Assembly (NCBI RefSeq): GCF_001276715.1
Contig: NZ_LIUQ01000006.1
Coordinates: forward strand, 132,556-196,555
DNA: 64,000 nucleotides
DNA from: Planktothricoides sp. SR001
GTDB taxonomy: Bacteria; Cyanobacteriota; Cyanobacteriia; Cyanobacteriales; Laspinemataceae
Direction: 5' to 3'
The first letter of the stretch is position 1, and each line of letters opens with the position of its first letter. Position numbers and translations under genes: made by a program. The notes below the pieces were generated by a model. The model did not search any database, was not told the DNA's origin, and was given only the letters and a program-made list of their open reading frames with translations. Below, one piece after another: positions 18,080 through 26,737 of this stretch.

Positions 18080-18121
18080 TATGAAACACTATTTTTCTAA
18101 ATCCGTGTTGCCAAATTGGCA
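18080..18121 (-). promoter_or_regulatory. Conserved upstream element, copy 2
   Basis: TATGAAA, then 19 bases, then TGTTGCCA and the perfect core TGCCA-AAT-TGGCA (18109-18121). The spacing is identical to copies 1 and 3, but the GTTACA arm is missing. It lies 226 bases upstream of the aminotransferase start, in a 360-base spacer that otherwise holds only the hairpin at 18193. Confidence 0.55.
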
Positions 18122-18192
18122 TATTTTTGGAAAACCTTTGGGAAAAACCCGTTATTTTTAAAAAAACCAGCTTCCTGGTATTCAAGTCAGCC

Positions 18193-18222
18193 AAAAAAAC
18201 CGGCTTGTTGAAGAAACCGGGT
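18193..18222 (-). terminator. Probable terminator of the GT2 gene
   Basis: Read on the minus strand, a CCGG-centred hairpin with a 13-base loop is followed by seven T residues. It begins about 20 bases after the GT2 stop. The stem is short, and the sequence belongs to the GAAACCGGGTTTC repeat family, so it may be a repeat used as terminator. Confidence 0.5.
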
Positions 18223-18243
18223 TAGTGATGTTCTGGGACTTTT

Positions 18244-19407
18244 TTAATGTTTTTTATTCAATTCTTGCTTATTTTGCTTATTTAATTTATAAATCGCTGT
18301 TCCTAGGTAAAACATTTCTTCAAAATTGCTTTTGGTTTGCATGGAAATAATTCCCAAGCTTACTAACTGAATTGCCAACATCAAAGTCATGCCACCAATA
18401 ATAAAGGTGTGCGGCGCCTGGTGAAAAGCCCCAGCGACCGCATCGGAAAAGCGATCCAGAAACCAATCAGCCGGTAAGTTTTGATAATTGGTAAAAGTAT
18501 GAATGAGTACCCAAGCATTCGCTAAACAAGAAAAGCCAAACAAGAATAAGCCTGGAATTAAGAAAAATATCACAGGTCGAGAAATAAATCCAGAGAATAA
18601 AACCGACCAAATTTGCCGCCAAATCCTCATGCTAGATCGTCTTTTCGGCTTCTTCACGGTGCGCTCCACTCGCCAGTTTAAGTGAGCCGGTATCTCTTCA
18701 ATTCTCGCTCGTAAAATTCTGGCTTTATAGATAATTTCTGGATTGATATCCATGCTCATGGAACGCAAATTTAGCGATCGCAAAAACTGCCCATCATAAG
18801 CTCGCACCATGCCGGTGACTGTGGCTAATTCTCCCTTAGAAGTCGCGGATAAAAATCGGTTAGCCCAGATACTTAATTTTTTCCTAGCCCAAGGAACATT
18901 AGAAATATTTCCTCCTTCTATATAAGGAGAAGCTACGACAATTTTCGCCAGAGTTTCTCGCATTTTGCTGAGAAGTCTTTCGATATGTTCTGGAGCATAA
19001 CTCAGATCCAAATCGATGACGACAACATAATCCCCATGACAGTAATTAAAGCCAAATTTAAGGGCTTGGCCGAGTCCGAAATTGGTGATATGATGTAAAA
19101 CATACACATTTTCTCTGGTACTTGCAAAGGCTTCCGCCAGTTCTCCGGTCTCATCCAAACTGCCATCATTAATCACCACAATTTCCCAGTCATAGGTATC
19201 CTGGAGAGATTCCATATACTCGCAGAGAATAGTGAGATTTTGTTCCACGATCGCCGCTTCGTTGTACCCAGGCACAATTAATGAAACTAGGGGTTTTTGT
19301 TTTTGTGGATCTCTCCACCAATTGGTTTTATATGATTGAATGAGCGGTGATTGACTTGGGGGTTTAATCGAAGGATTTGTCACGGGATATGGGAGAGATT
19401 TTAACAT
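18244..19407 (-). CDS. Family 2 glycosyltransferase, polyprenyl-phosphate sugar synthase-like
   Basis: A 387-residue GT-A enzyme. The nucleotide-binding region is SLIVPGYNEAAIVEQN and INDGSLDETGE, and the metal site is VIDLDLSY. Two hydrophobic helices near the C-terminus (about residues 285-315 and 340-365) anchor it, as in DPM1/ArnC/GtrB-type proteins that load a sugar onto undecaprenyl or dolichyl phosphate. GT-C enzymes such as those at 8971 and 10775 use exactly such donors, so these genes probably form one pathway. AGGTG precedes the ATG. Confidence 0.86.
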   Translation of the reverse strand: MLKSLPYPVTNPSIKPPSQSPLIQSYKTNWWRDPQKQKPLVSLIVPGYNEAAIVEQNLTILCEYMESLQDTYDWEIVVINDGSLDETGELAEAFASTRENVYVLHHITNFGLGQALKFGFNYCHGDYVVVIDLDLSYAPEHIERLLSKMRETLAKIVVASPYIEGGNISNVPWARKKLSIWANRFLSATSKGELATVTGMVRAYDGQFLRSLNLRSMSMDINPEIIYKARILRARIEEIPAHLNWRVERTVKKPKRRSSMRIWRQIWSVLFSGFISRPVIFFLIPGLFLFGFSCLANAWVLIHTFTNYQNLPADWFLDRFSDAVAGAFHQAPHTFIIGGMTLMLAIQLVSLGIISMQTKSNFEEMFYLGTAIYKLNKQNKQELNKKH

Positions 19408-19899
19408 AATTTCACCTGTTTCAATCTATATAGATAGCAATCTTGAGATGATGCAACAGTTCGCTGCACTGCCCTGCGACTTCCGTAGTCAGAAAAACCG
19501 GGTTTTTGCTCATTTTTTCTGACCTGATGAGCCAAAACTCAATGAACAGCCCGGTTTTTAATGCCCTGAAAACCAAGCCTTGACCTGGATTGTGAAATAA
19601 GTACGTCTTTCTCAGTCTATGAAACCCTCGAATCAGGAGATTATGTTGCCAAATTGGCAACTCGTTACAAAATTTTACAGATTTATTAGACAATTCTGGC
19701 AAAATTCTGGATCGATCCTCCCAACCCCCCGATCTTCGGGGAGATGAGCGAGAATTCTGCCAGAATTGTCTATTATTTAGGGGGCATTGATCAATTCTGT
19801 GAGTGTAGTGGCAATTCGTGAATTGCCACTCGTGAATTGCCACTACGACCCATAATTTTAGTCTGGACGCGCTACTAAGACGCGCTACTAAATTTATGG
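19408..19899. other. Non-coding spacer with repeats
   Basis: I see no supported gene. The spacer holds the third upstream element (19618-19678), an inverted pair of AATTCTGGCAAAATTCT-type sequences (about 19687-19770), a 24-base near-palindrome AGTGGCAATTC/GAATTGCCACT at 19807-19830, and a repeated GACGCGCTACTAA near 19865. Confidence 0.6.
19618..19678 (-). promoter_or_regulatory. Conserved upstream element, copy 3
   Basis: TATGAAA, 19 bases, TGTTGCCA, core TGCCA-AAT-TGGCA (19647-19659), four bases, then GTTACAAAATTTTAC. Order and every spacing match copy 1. It lies about 240 bases upstream of the GT2 start at 19407. Confidence 0.55.
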
Positions 19900-20892
19900 T
19901 TAATGCTCTTGCCACCGTTGCCATGCACTGTCAACAATCTTGCCAATCAATTGCGGGTAAGACAGACCAGCAAGATCCGCCATAATTGGCAAATCTGAAC
20001 GGATATGGTTTAGCCCTGGCAATGGATTAACCTCTAGAAAATGCCAAACCCCTCTGGCATCACAGCGCAAATCAACGCGGGCGGTGTCCCGGCAACCCAG
20101 CGCATGGTAGACATTTAAAGCCAGTTGGTTGGCCTGTGCTGCCACTGGTTCTTCATCAGTGACGAGACGATAAGATACCCGTTCTAGATATTCGCCTTTA
20201 TTCAGGGCGGTATATCCTACCGCGTCGGCTTTGTCAGTAAAGATGACTTCCATGACAGCCAGCACCCCCGCAGTGCTGCCATTGCCGACAATACCCACAG
20301 TGACTTCCCTGCCGGGGAGAAAAGTTTCTACGAGTACCGGCTGGTGAAATTGTGCCAGCAATTCTTCGCAGGCTGGGACTAACGCTTCTTGGTCGTTGAT
20401 GAAAGAATGGCTGGTGACACCTTTGGAACTGCCCTCGGCCAAGGGTTTGAGGAACAGGGGCAGGGGTAAGGATAATGTGCTTGCCTCTTCGGGGGTATTC
20501 ACTATTTCAAATTCTGGGGTGGGCAAACCGCGATCGCGCACTACCCGCTTGGCCAAAGCCTTATCCAAGGCCAGGGCACAAGTCAGGGGATCCGAGAATG
20601 TATAAGGTTGATTAAATAATTCACAGACTGCGGGGACTTGCGCTTCACGGGAACGACCCCAAACCCCTTCGGCCAGATTGAAAATCAAATCCCAGCGATC
20701 GCCTGCAACTAGCCTCCGCGCTAGTTCTCTGCCATTGCCGATCCGTTCAACATTATGACCCAAATGGCTTAAAGCATCTTCCAGACCAATGATCGTTTCT
20801 TCATCGTCAAATTCCATCACCTCGATCGCACTGAAACCTGCTTTAAGATAGTCTTCCTTCAGGTCGTAACACAAACCAATCAAAAGCTTCAT
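19900..20892 (-). CDS. ATP-grasp ligase, D-alanine--D-alanine ligase-like
   Basis: A 330-residue ATP-grasp enzyme that should join a carboxylate to an amine using ATP. The ATP-binding core includes LPLFLKPLAEGSSKGVT, VLVETFLPGREVTVGIVGN and the metal-binding end LEVNPLPGLNHIRSDLP. The start is ATG at 20892, just two bases after the stop of the radical SAM gene and with its ribosome site GTGGAG inside that gene; a longer reading from 20937 would overlap it. It is not the cell-wall Ddl by context. Coupling to an aminomutase suggests it uses a beta-amino acid or a related product; that is inference. Confidence 0.83.
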   Translation of the reverse strand: MKLLIGLCYDLKEDYLKAGFSAIEVMEFDDEETIIGLEDALSHLGHNVERIGNGRELARRLVAGDRWDLIFNLAEGVWGRSREAQVPAVCELFNQPYTFSDPLTCALALDKALAKRVVRDRGLPTPEFEIVNTPEEASTLSLPLPLFLKPLAEGSSKGVTSHSFINDQEALVPACEELLAQFHQPVLVETFLPGREVTVGIVGNGSTAGVLAVMEVIFTDKADAVGYTALNKGEYLERVSYRLVTDEEPVAAQANQLALNVYHALGCRDTARVDLRCDARGVWHFLEVNPLPGLNHIRSDLPIMADLAGLSYPQLIGKIVDSAWQRWQEH

Positions 20893-20894
20893 GG

Positions 20895-22052
20895 TTACTC
20901 CACTGGATCTATATAAGTGTAGAGATGGCCTTCCCAATTCCGTACAATGGTTTGGCTGTTTTCGTAAGCCATTACGGTTTCCGGGAAAATGGGGACTTTG
21001 CCCCCACCACCCGGTGCATCGATCACGAATGTGGGCACTGCATACCCCGTCGTATGACCCCGCAGTTGAGAGATCAAATCAATCCCGGTTTGCACCGTCG
21101 TCCGTAGGTGTGCGGTGCCCACAACCGGGTCACATTGGTAGAGGTAGTAGGGGCGTACACGCAGTTTGAGTAGACCGTGAAACAGATTTTTCAGTGCGGC
21201 TACGGAATCATTCACCCCTTTCAGCAGAACCGTTTGACTGCCCAGAGGAATGCCACCATCAGCCAGTAAATCGCAAGCTGTGGCGACTTCAGCGGTTAGT
21301 TCTTTCCGATGACAAAAGTGCAAGGAAAGCCACACGCGATGCTTCCGCAAAACGGAAACAAGGGACGGGGTAATCCGTTGGGGTAAGAAACTGGGAACGC
21401 GGGAACCGATCCGCACAAATTCAATATGTTCGATCGCCCGCAACTGTCCCAGCAAGTTGTCCAAAACTTCATCAGACATCAGCAGCGGATCCCCCCCAGA
21501 AATCAGCACATCCCGGACTTCAGTATGTTCTTGCAAGTAAGCAACTATGACATCGATCCGCCGTGTCAGGGGATACATCTCCCCTTGGCTGACTAAGCGC
21601 GATCGCGTGCAGTAACGGCAGTAAGCCGCGCAAGAGTCCAAAGCCAGCAGTAACACGCGATCGGGATAACGGTGTACCAGTCCAGGCACCACGCTATCAT
21701 TATCCTCACCGCAGGGATCGGCCATATCTCCTAAACTGGTGACTAATTCTTCTTCTCGTGGCACTACCTGCAAGCGAATTGGGCAAAGGGGATTATCAGG
21801 GTCAATTAACTCGGCAAAATGCGGCGTTACGGCCACCGCAAACTTATCCCGCGCTTTTTCTAGCCCTCGTTCCTCTGATGGAGTGAGCTTTAGCAACTGC
21901 TGAAAATGTTCTAATTTAGTCAGCCGGTGACGCATTTGCCAGCGCCAATCTTTCCATTGTTCTGGGTCTAAGGATGTCCCAAGAATATGGCAAATTTCCT
22001 CACGCCTGGATTTTGCTATCAGAGGTTGATCAACTACGGTGTTTGATTCCAT
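20895..22052 (-). CDS. KamA-family radical SAM aminomutase (lysine 2,3-aminomutase-like)
   Basis: A 385-residue radical SAM protein. The iron-sulfur cluster cysteines are C141, C145 and C148 (CAAYCRYC), followed by TRSRLVS, and the SAM-binding glycines are in DVLISGGDPLLMSD. The family uses PLP plus SAM to move an amino group from carbon 2 to 3 of lysine or a related amino acid. It is directly followed, with coupled translation, by the ATP-grasp ligase at 19900. The usual partner AblB acetyltransferase for N-acetyl-beta-lysine is not seen nearby, so the product is probably different. Confidence 0.88.
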   Translation of the reverse strand: MESNTVVDQPLIAKSRREEICHILGTSLDPEQWKDWRWQMRHRLTKLEHFQQLLKLTPSEERGLEKARDKFAVAVTPHFAELIDPDNPLCPIRLQVVPREEELVTSLGDMADPCGEDNDSVVPGLVHRYPDRVLLLALDSCAAYCRYCTRSRLVSQGEMYPLTRRIDVIVAYLQEHTEVRDVLISGGDPLLMSDEVLDNLLGQLRAIEHIEFVRIGSRVPSFLPQRITPSLVSVLRKHRVWLSLHFCHRKELTAEVATACDLLADGGIPLGSQTVLLKGVNDSVAALKNLFHGLLKLRVRPYYLYQCDPVVGTAHLRTTVQTGIDLISQLRGHTTGYAVPTFVIDAPGGGGKVPIFPETVMAYENSQTIVRNWEGHLYTYIDPVE

Positions 22053-22940
22053 GATTGGTGGTTTTTAGCTAAGTTTTGACTAGCTCAGGTTTTTTGTTTC
22101 GGGAGTCAGATTCAAGCCAAAAAGCTTACCAGTCCAAAAAAGCCAGAAAATTTGAGACGTTTCTGCGCTTTACTGAACTTTTTGTCTGTATTTTTTAGCA
22201 CGGAAGCCACCCGTACAGGTAAAACGGCAAACACCTCCAGAGCGTTGGGAAACTTTTTGAAAAAGTCCGGCAGCAGATAATTTTTTCATTATATTTCATT
22301 ATATTCAATGGATCTGTCGATCGCCCGGTTAAAATCACTGTTAATTAACATTCCCTTACCAAAACATAATCAAAGACTTGCGGAAACATCCCCTTGATGC
22401 TATATCGCCTAAAAAACTAATTAGACTTCTTGCTTTCCCAGGCTAAAAAGCCGATTGGAGCGCTTATCGGGGGTTTGGGGGGATCAACGTCGGGTAGGGG
22501 CAGGTTTCAAACTCGCCCCTACTTTGTTGTCTACTATACTGCTGTATGCCAGAGATCAGCATTCAGGTATCAAAAATCAGCTATCAGCTTGGATGCTTCA
22601 GGAATCAGCTTTCAGCCCCTACATTGGTCGCTGACCGTTGCCCTTCTGACGGCTTACTGTCAGAGTAAAATCAGATTGAATTAACCAAGCTAATTGATAT
22701 TTAAAAAATAAATTTTTAAATATTTTAGCTTAAAAGTTTGATAACAGTTTTCTTGAAATAAGAGGGTTATCAATGGTTTATTTTCTTGAGTTTCATATCA
22801 AATAAAAACTATAAATTAGTTCGTATATTTATGAGGTACAAAGGTAAAATCTGTCATTCCCGCCTTCGCGGGAATCTATATCCTTATGTACCTCAGCAAA
22901 CAGAGAAAACAGACAAAGGCGATATAGAAAAATTGTGCGA
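22053..22940. other. Long non-coding spacer with dispersed repeats
   Basis: No gene is supported. The spacer contains a GTAGGGGC/GCCCCTAC hairpin at 22494-22522, several ATCAGCTATCAGC-type short repeats at about 22555-22620, and the ATTCCCGCC/TTCGCGGGAAT palindrome at 22856-22875. The 22190-22270 stretch can fold, but I recognise no riboswitch class. Confidence 0.6.
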
Positions 22941-24347
22941 TCAATGTGAGGAGAATTTTTCCATATCGATCGCGACTCGTGAGTTAATTTCCAGGGTTAC
23001 AGCGTCGTTACTAAGTAATCCCTGTAAGTTTTCACCGATCGCCTTTGAATCAAAATGTTTCAATGCCGCGATCGCATGAAGTCTGACGGTTTCATTGTCA
23101 TCAGCTAACAGTTCTTTCAGGGGTTCAATGGCGATCGCCTGTCCTAATTGTCCCAACCCTACGGCGATCGCCTGCTTAATTTTGGGCTGTTCGATCGCCG
23201 GGTTTGAAGTTTCCGACTTGAGGAAATTAATCAAAATATGCGCCGCTTTTGGTTGCAAAACCGAAGATTCTACTCGGCCCAAACTGCTAATTATTGAAGA
23301 CCATACTGCGGAGGACAAAGGCAGGGTTAAAGCTTCTTCTAAATAGTCTAATGCCTTGGGATGAGACATCCAGCCTAAACCATTAACCACTGTCACCGTT
23401 AAAGGAATTGGGGTGTGTGGAGATTTTATCACTGCAAATAAAGCATCGGCAGCGGATTCATTGCCAATCCGCATCAAGGCGATCACCGCTTGTTGACAGA
23501 CTTCTAAGTTAAAATCCCAGAGGCGATCGCGCAACAAATCCACTAAATTCTCTGGCAACATATCAGCAGAAGAACGCATAGAAAATAAACCCAAACCAAT
23601 CACCGCTTCCAGTCTCACCGTGGCCATCAAATCCGACAATGCAGTCACTAATATTGGGGGAATTCGGGCATCATCAAAATTACTTAAAGCCGCGATCGCT
23701 GCTTTGCGGATTAAAGAGTCTGAATCATCGACCACCGTTAACAATGGGGCAATAATTTCCGGTCGATGAATTTTCGCCAAAGCCCGAACCGCAAAAAGTC
23801 GTGATGAATCATTTTTTAATAGGGTTTCTAATCCCTGAATTGCATTTGGGCCAATATTAGCCAAAGCCTCTGCTGCCACCAAGCAGAGTTCTTCATCACT
23901 GTCGCTATCCACCAAATCAATTAACCCTTGGACGACTTCCGGGCGATCGAACTGACCCAGAATTTGTCCGGCAAACCACCGCAATTCTATTTCCGCCTCT
24001 TCATCCTGCAAAATTTCTATTAAAGGGGCGATCGCCGCATTGCCTAGATTGGGAAAAATTTTAACCACTTCCCAGCGGGCTTGAAAATCACCAAATTCTA
24101 GGACTTGCAAGGCTAAATCTAGCATAGTGGGAAATAGCTGACGGTCTTGTGGGGCTTTTGGTGAATTCAGTTTGGTTTCATGTTTTTTAATCTGATTTGA
24201 GGCGATCGCTGGTTTTTTGCGAGCATCTTTTCCCGCATCTTTTTCAGATTGTAACAATTGATGCAGACATTGGGTCACAAATGACCAGTTATTTTGCTTC
24301 GCCGCAATTTGGGCTTGTTCAGTCAGGTTTTGATTGGTTAAAGACAT
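22941..24347 (-). CDS. HEAT-repeat protein (PBS-lyase HEAT-like repeats)
   Basis: A 468-residue alpha-helical solenoid. Repeats of about 31 residues recur from residue 75 onward, for example APLIEILQDEEAEIELRW, then AAEALANIGPNAIQGLETLL and RLEAVIGLGLFS. Such PBS-HEAT repeats occur in phycobilin lyases (CpcE/F) and in many cyanobacterial scaffold proteins; this one is much longer than CpcE and has no lyase-specific feature I can name. The ATG at 24347 is preferred to a TTG four codons earlier. The protein is likely a binding scaffold. Confidence 0.8.
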   Translation of the reverse strand: MSLTNQNLTEQAQIAAKQNNWSFVTQCLHQLLQSEKDAGKDARKKPAIASNQIKKHETKLNSPKAPQDRQLFPTMLDLALQVLEFGDFQARWEVVKIFPNLGNAAIAPLIEILQDEEAEIELRWFAGQILGQFDRPEVVQGLIDLVDSDSDEELCLVAAEALANIGPNAIQGLETLLKNDSSRLFAVRALAKIHRPEIIAPLLTVVDDSDSLIRKAAIAALSNFDDARIPPILVTALSDLMATVRLEAVIGLGLFSMRSSADMLPENLVDLLRDRLWDFNLEVCQQAVIALMRIGNESAADALFAVIKSPHTPIPLTVTVVNGLGWMSHPKALDYLEEALTLPLSSAVWSSIISSLGRVESSVLQPKAAHILINFLKSETSNPAIEQPKIKQAIAVGLGQLGQAIAIEPLKELLADDNETVRLHAIAALKHFDSKAIGENLQGLLSNDAVTLEINSRVAIDMEKFSSH

Positions 24348-24784
24348 TATAGTGATCAATTTTTAGGATATTTTAGGGTATTTTAGGATATTTTCAATCA
24401 GAGATGATTGGCAGCAAATTTTTTGAAGTTTATCTAGAGATCAACCGCCTGGTAAGTCATGTAAATTTTGCATAATATAGCTATGATTTGTGAACTTTTG
24501 AGATTCCCATCTCCCCTTTTGGGAGCTTATCCTTACTCACATATTTTTTAACATAATTATACCTCTGGCAAAAAACATCTATCTTATAATTATATAATTA
24601 TAATTATTTAATTCTCGACCACATAGCCAACTCATAATTCTCAATTGCTGACAAGAAATTGCAAGGGAAACCATAAGGCAACGATTTCGATAACGACTTG
24701 AGAATATTTTAAAAATTTTCACACTCCTATTAACATAATAAATCACTATTAATTTTTGATATAAATATCGATTGTAAAGGTTTC
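24348..24784. other. AT-rich spacer
   Basis: No gene is supported. It starts with three TATTTTAGGA-type units (24360-24400), the probable upstream region of the HEAT gene, and contains an alternating TATAATTATA stretch near 24590. Confidence 0.5.
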
Positions 24785-25330
24785 AGTATGAAAATGAACC
24801 TGGCTCTTTTTAAACAAGTTAAAATCATGGCAATTCCCTCGTCATTTAGGCAAATAATCTGTTTACTTTCTTGATTAATGATTGCATTTTTTAGCTGTGG
24901 TATTTTTTATTTACTGAATAGGATTTTTTATTTTTTTTTTTTGCTTTTGATAGCTGTTTCTGTGACATCCACTACCACCAATTATGGGATCCCAAAACCA
25001 TTGAACAATGGTTTTTTCCCAGGAATACCAAACTTTCCCGTTTTCATTAAGGTTGATTCAATATTAGTGACAATTCGGCTTTCTCGTTGATTCGGATACT
25101 CCCCAATTTGTGCCGATATGGAAATAAGTTCGATATTCTCGCCAATATTCCAAGGCCACTAGGACTTGTTCTTCAAGAGTTAAGGCGCCACGCCGTACTC
25201 GTTTATCTTGAGGATTCTCTAACCGGACTTGTTCTTGTTCACCATTTCTTTAAAGGTTTGAATCTGGATACCAAATCTCCGTTTAAATTGCTCCGGTTTC
25301 AAATTTAGATAAAATGGATAATGGATTGTT
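24785..25330 (-). pseudogene. IS5-family (ISL2-type) transposase remnant
   Basis: Read on the minus strand in changing frames, the sequence gives LKPEQFKRRFGIQIQTFKEMV, QEQVRLENPQDKRVRRGALTL, EQVLVALEYWREYRTYFHIG, then VVVDVTETAI and SLINQESKQIICLN. These segments match the N-terminal HTH half and first catalytic aspartate region of IS5/ISL2 transposases. Several frameshifts break it, and the rest of the DDE domain is missing after about 24785. Its left-end repeat may be the AGACCTCTTGCAAAAT at about 25460-25484, next to the neighbouring IS4 remnant. Confidence 0.72.
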
Positions 25331-25480
25331 GATGATTAATTTATTGTGGAACTGCAAAATATCTCTTTAGCATTTTATGCTGTTTTTAGCAAAAGATCCT
25401 GAAAATTAGCTATAACCATCGCATCCATTAATCAAGCCAATTTTTTAATTATAGCATAAAATTATTTTGCAAGAGGTCTA

Positions 25481-25779
25481 TTATTCTTGACATCCGCTTA
25501 AGTAACCCTGTAATAGCCTCCATGTACCCGCAATGTCATCAAGTCGTCGTAGACCTAACCAAATAGTTTTCACTCCGGGTTCGCCATCTTTTTTACGTCC
25601 TAAGAAACCACCCAGGCTCGCAATCCAACGCACACATTGATTCAAAGTTGGCGGAGTTTCAGGGGGAATAGGCGTTGAGTGTATATGACACAATCTAGAG
25701 GTAGCAAAACCAATCGCCGATGACGACGCGCATCGCCCAATTCCGTATGCTTGAGTTCTTCGGCCACCCAAGAATTCAT
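25481..25779 (-). pseudogene. IS4/Tn5-like transposase, internal deletion derivative
   Basis: The N-terminal piece starts at ATG 25779 and reads MNSWVAEELKHTELGDARR, the typical start of Tn5-like IS4 transposases. After about 25 residues it runs out of frame into the typical C-terminal end: HSTPIPPETPPTLNQC, WIASLGGFLGRKKDGEPGVK and a stop at 25481. The whole catalytic centre between these ends, several hundred residues in intact relatives, is absent. It cannot encode an active enzyme. Ends of the element were not defined. Confidence 0.75.
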
Positions 25780-26303
25780 AATTTCTCCATCCCAGACGAG
25801 TCAATCGGAACGTCAATTTTAGCTGATGAGTCTATCTGTGCGATCGCCGTCCGGATCCTCTGGCGGCCTTGAGTCCGATCTCCGGGCTGCTTACTTGACC
25901 CAAAAAAGATGAAGTTTTGTGAATAAATTAGGCGAAACCCAGACTAGATAAGCTTTTGAAATTGTTAAGAAATATGTGAGTAAGACAAGTTTTGAAAGAT
26001 GCGTCCGCCATCGTGAGGGCAAATTTTCTCCATTGATTTAGTTTTTTTATATAAAAAATAGTTTTAATTTGTTTGAATTTATTTTGCTTGATTGACATTA
26101 TAATTATTTTATATTTTATATGGTTCGTCTGTGTTAGCTAAAACAATGGTGTTTCCAGAAAGCTTAATAAAAATTTAATGGTATTATTCTGAATATTGTG
26201 TATAATTTAAATTAGTATTTTATTACCGCTATTACCGCCAAAACAGATCGCTGATTGCCGGTGTTGCCTGGATAACCCCTAATATCTAATGGAGGCACAG
26301 ACT
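25780..26303. other. AT-rich spacer between IS remnant and HisKA gene
   Basis: No gene is supported. The right part (26030-26230) is very AT-rich and is the likely promoter region of the HisKA protein, whose ribosome site GGAGG lies at 26292-26296. Confidence 0.45.
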
Positions 26304-26618
26304 ATGAAACCTGTGGCTGAATCCGAATTGAACCCGCAAGAGTTGATCGATTGGTTGATTTCTACTATTGCCCATGAATTGCGAACTCCTTTAACCACGA
26401 TTTTGGCATCAGCGGAATTGCTGGAATATTACCAAGATAAATGTTCTGAGCAACAAAAAAAACAATATTTGAAGCAAATTAAAATATCAATTCTCGCCAT
26501 CCGAGAATTTTTAGATAGTGAAGATTTTGCGGCAAATTTGCAAAAATTGGCAGATCAAATCTCAGAACCAGAGCGGGTGTATCAATTATGTCAAATTTTA
26601 CGCAAGGACTATGAATGA
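26304..26618 (+). CDS. Histidine-kinase HisKA domain only
   Basis: A 104-residue protein that consists of a dimerisation and phosphoacceptor domain: the H-box is IAHELRTPLTTILASAELL with the phosphorylatable histidine at residue 24, followed by the second helix. No ATP-binding domain follows; the gene stops and the next 120 bases contain no continuation. The start at 26304 is chosen because GGAGG lies seven bases upstream; an ATG at 26289 lacks such a site. It could be a remnant or a phosphotransfer partner. A copy of its last bases (CGGAAAGTATCGGC) recurs downstream near 26720. Confidence 0.72.
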   Translation: MKPVAESELNPQELIDWLISTIAHELRTPLTTILASAELLEYYQDKCSEQQKKQYLKQIKISILAIREFLDSEDFAANLQKLADQISEPERVYQLCQILRKDYE

Positions 26619-26737
26619 CTATGAATGATTCGGAAAGTATCGGCTTCGATACCCCCAACCGATGGCGGATCCAAGGGAAGCTTTTGATAATTTTGCCAGA
26701 ATTGTCTAATGAATGACTCGGAAAGTATCGGCGTGAG

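Noticed and set aside
19421..19924. 167-codon open frame on the minus strand between GT2 and the ATP-grasp gene
   Set aside because: It runs through inverted repeats and the conserved upstream element, lacks a ribosome site and resembles no protein.
22190..22280. Possible riboswitch upstream of the aminomutase gene
   Set aside because: Some stems can be drawn on the minus strand, but no lysine, glycine or cobalamin riboswitch core is recognisable.
24878..25308. Short plus-strand open frames of 70-73 codons
   Set aside because: They lie opposite the IS5 transposase remnant; the minus-strand translation has clear transposase segments.
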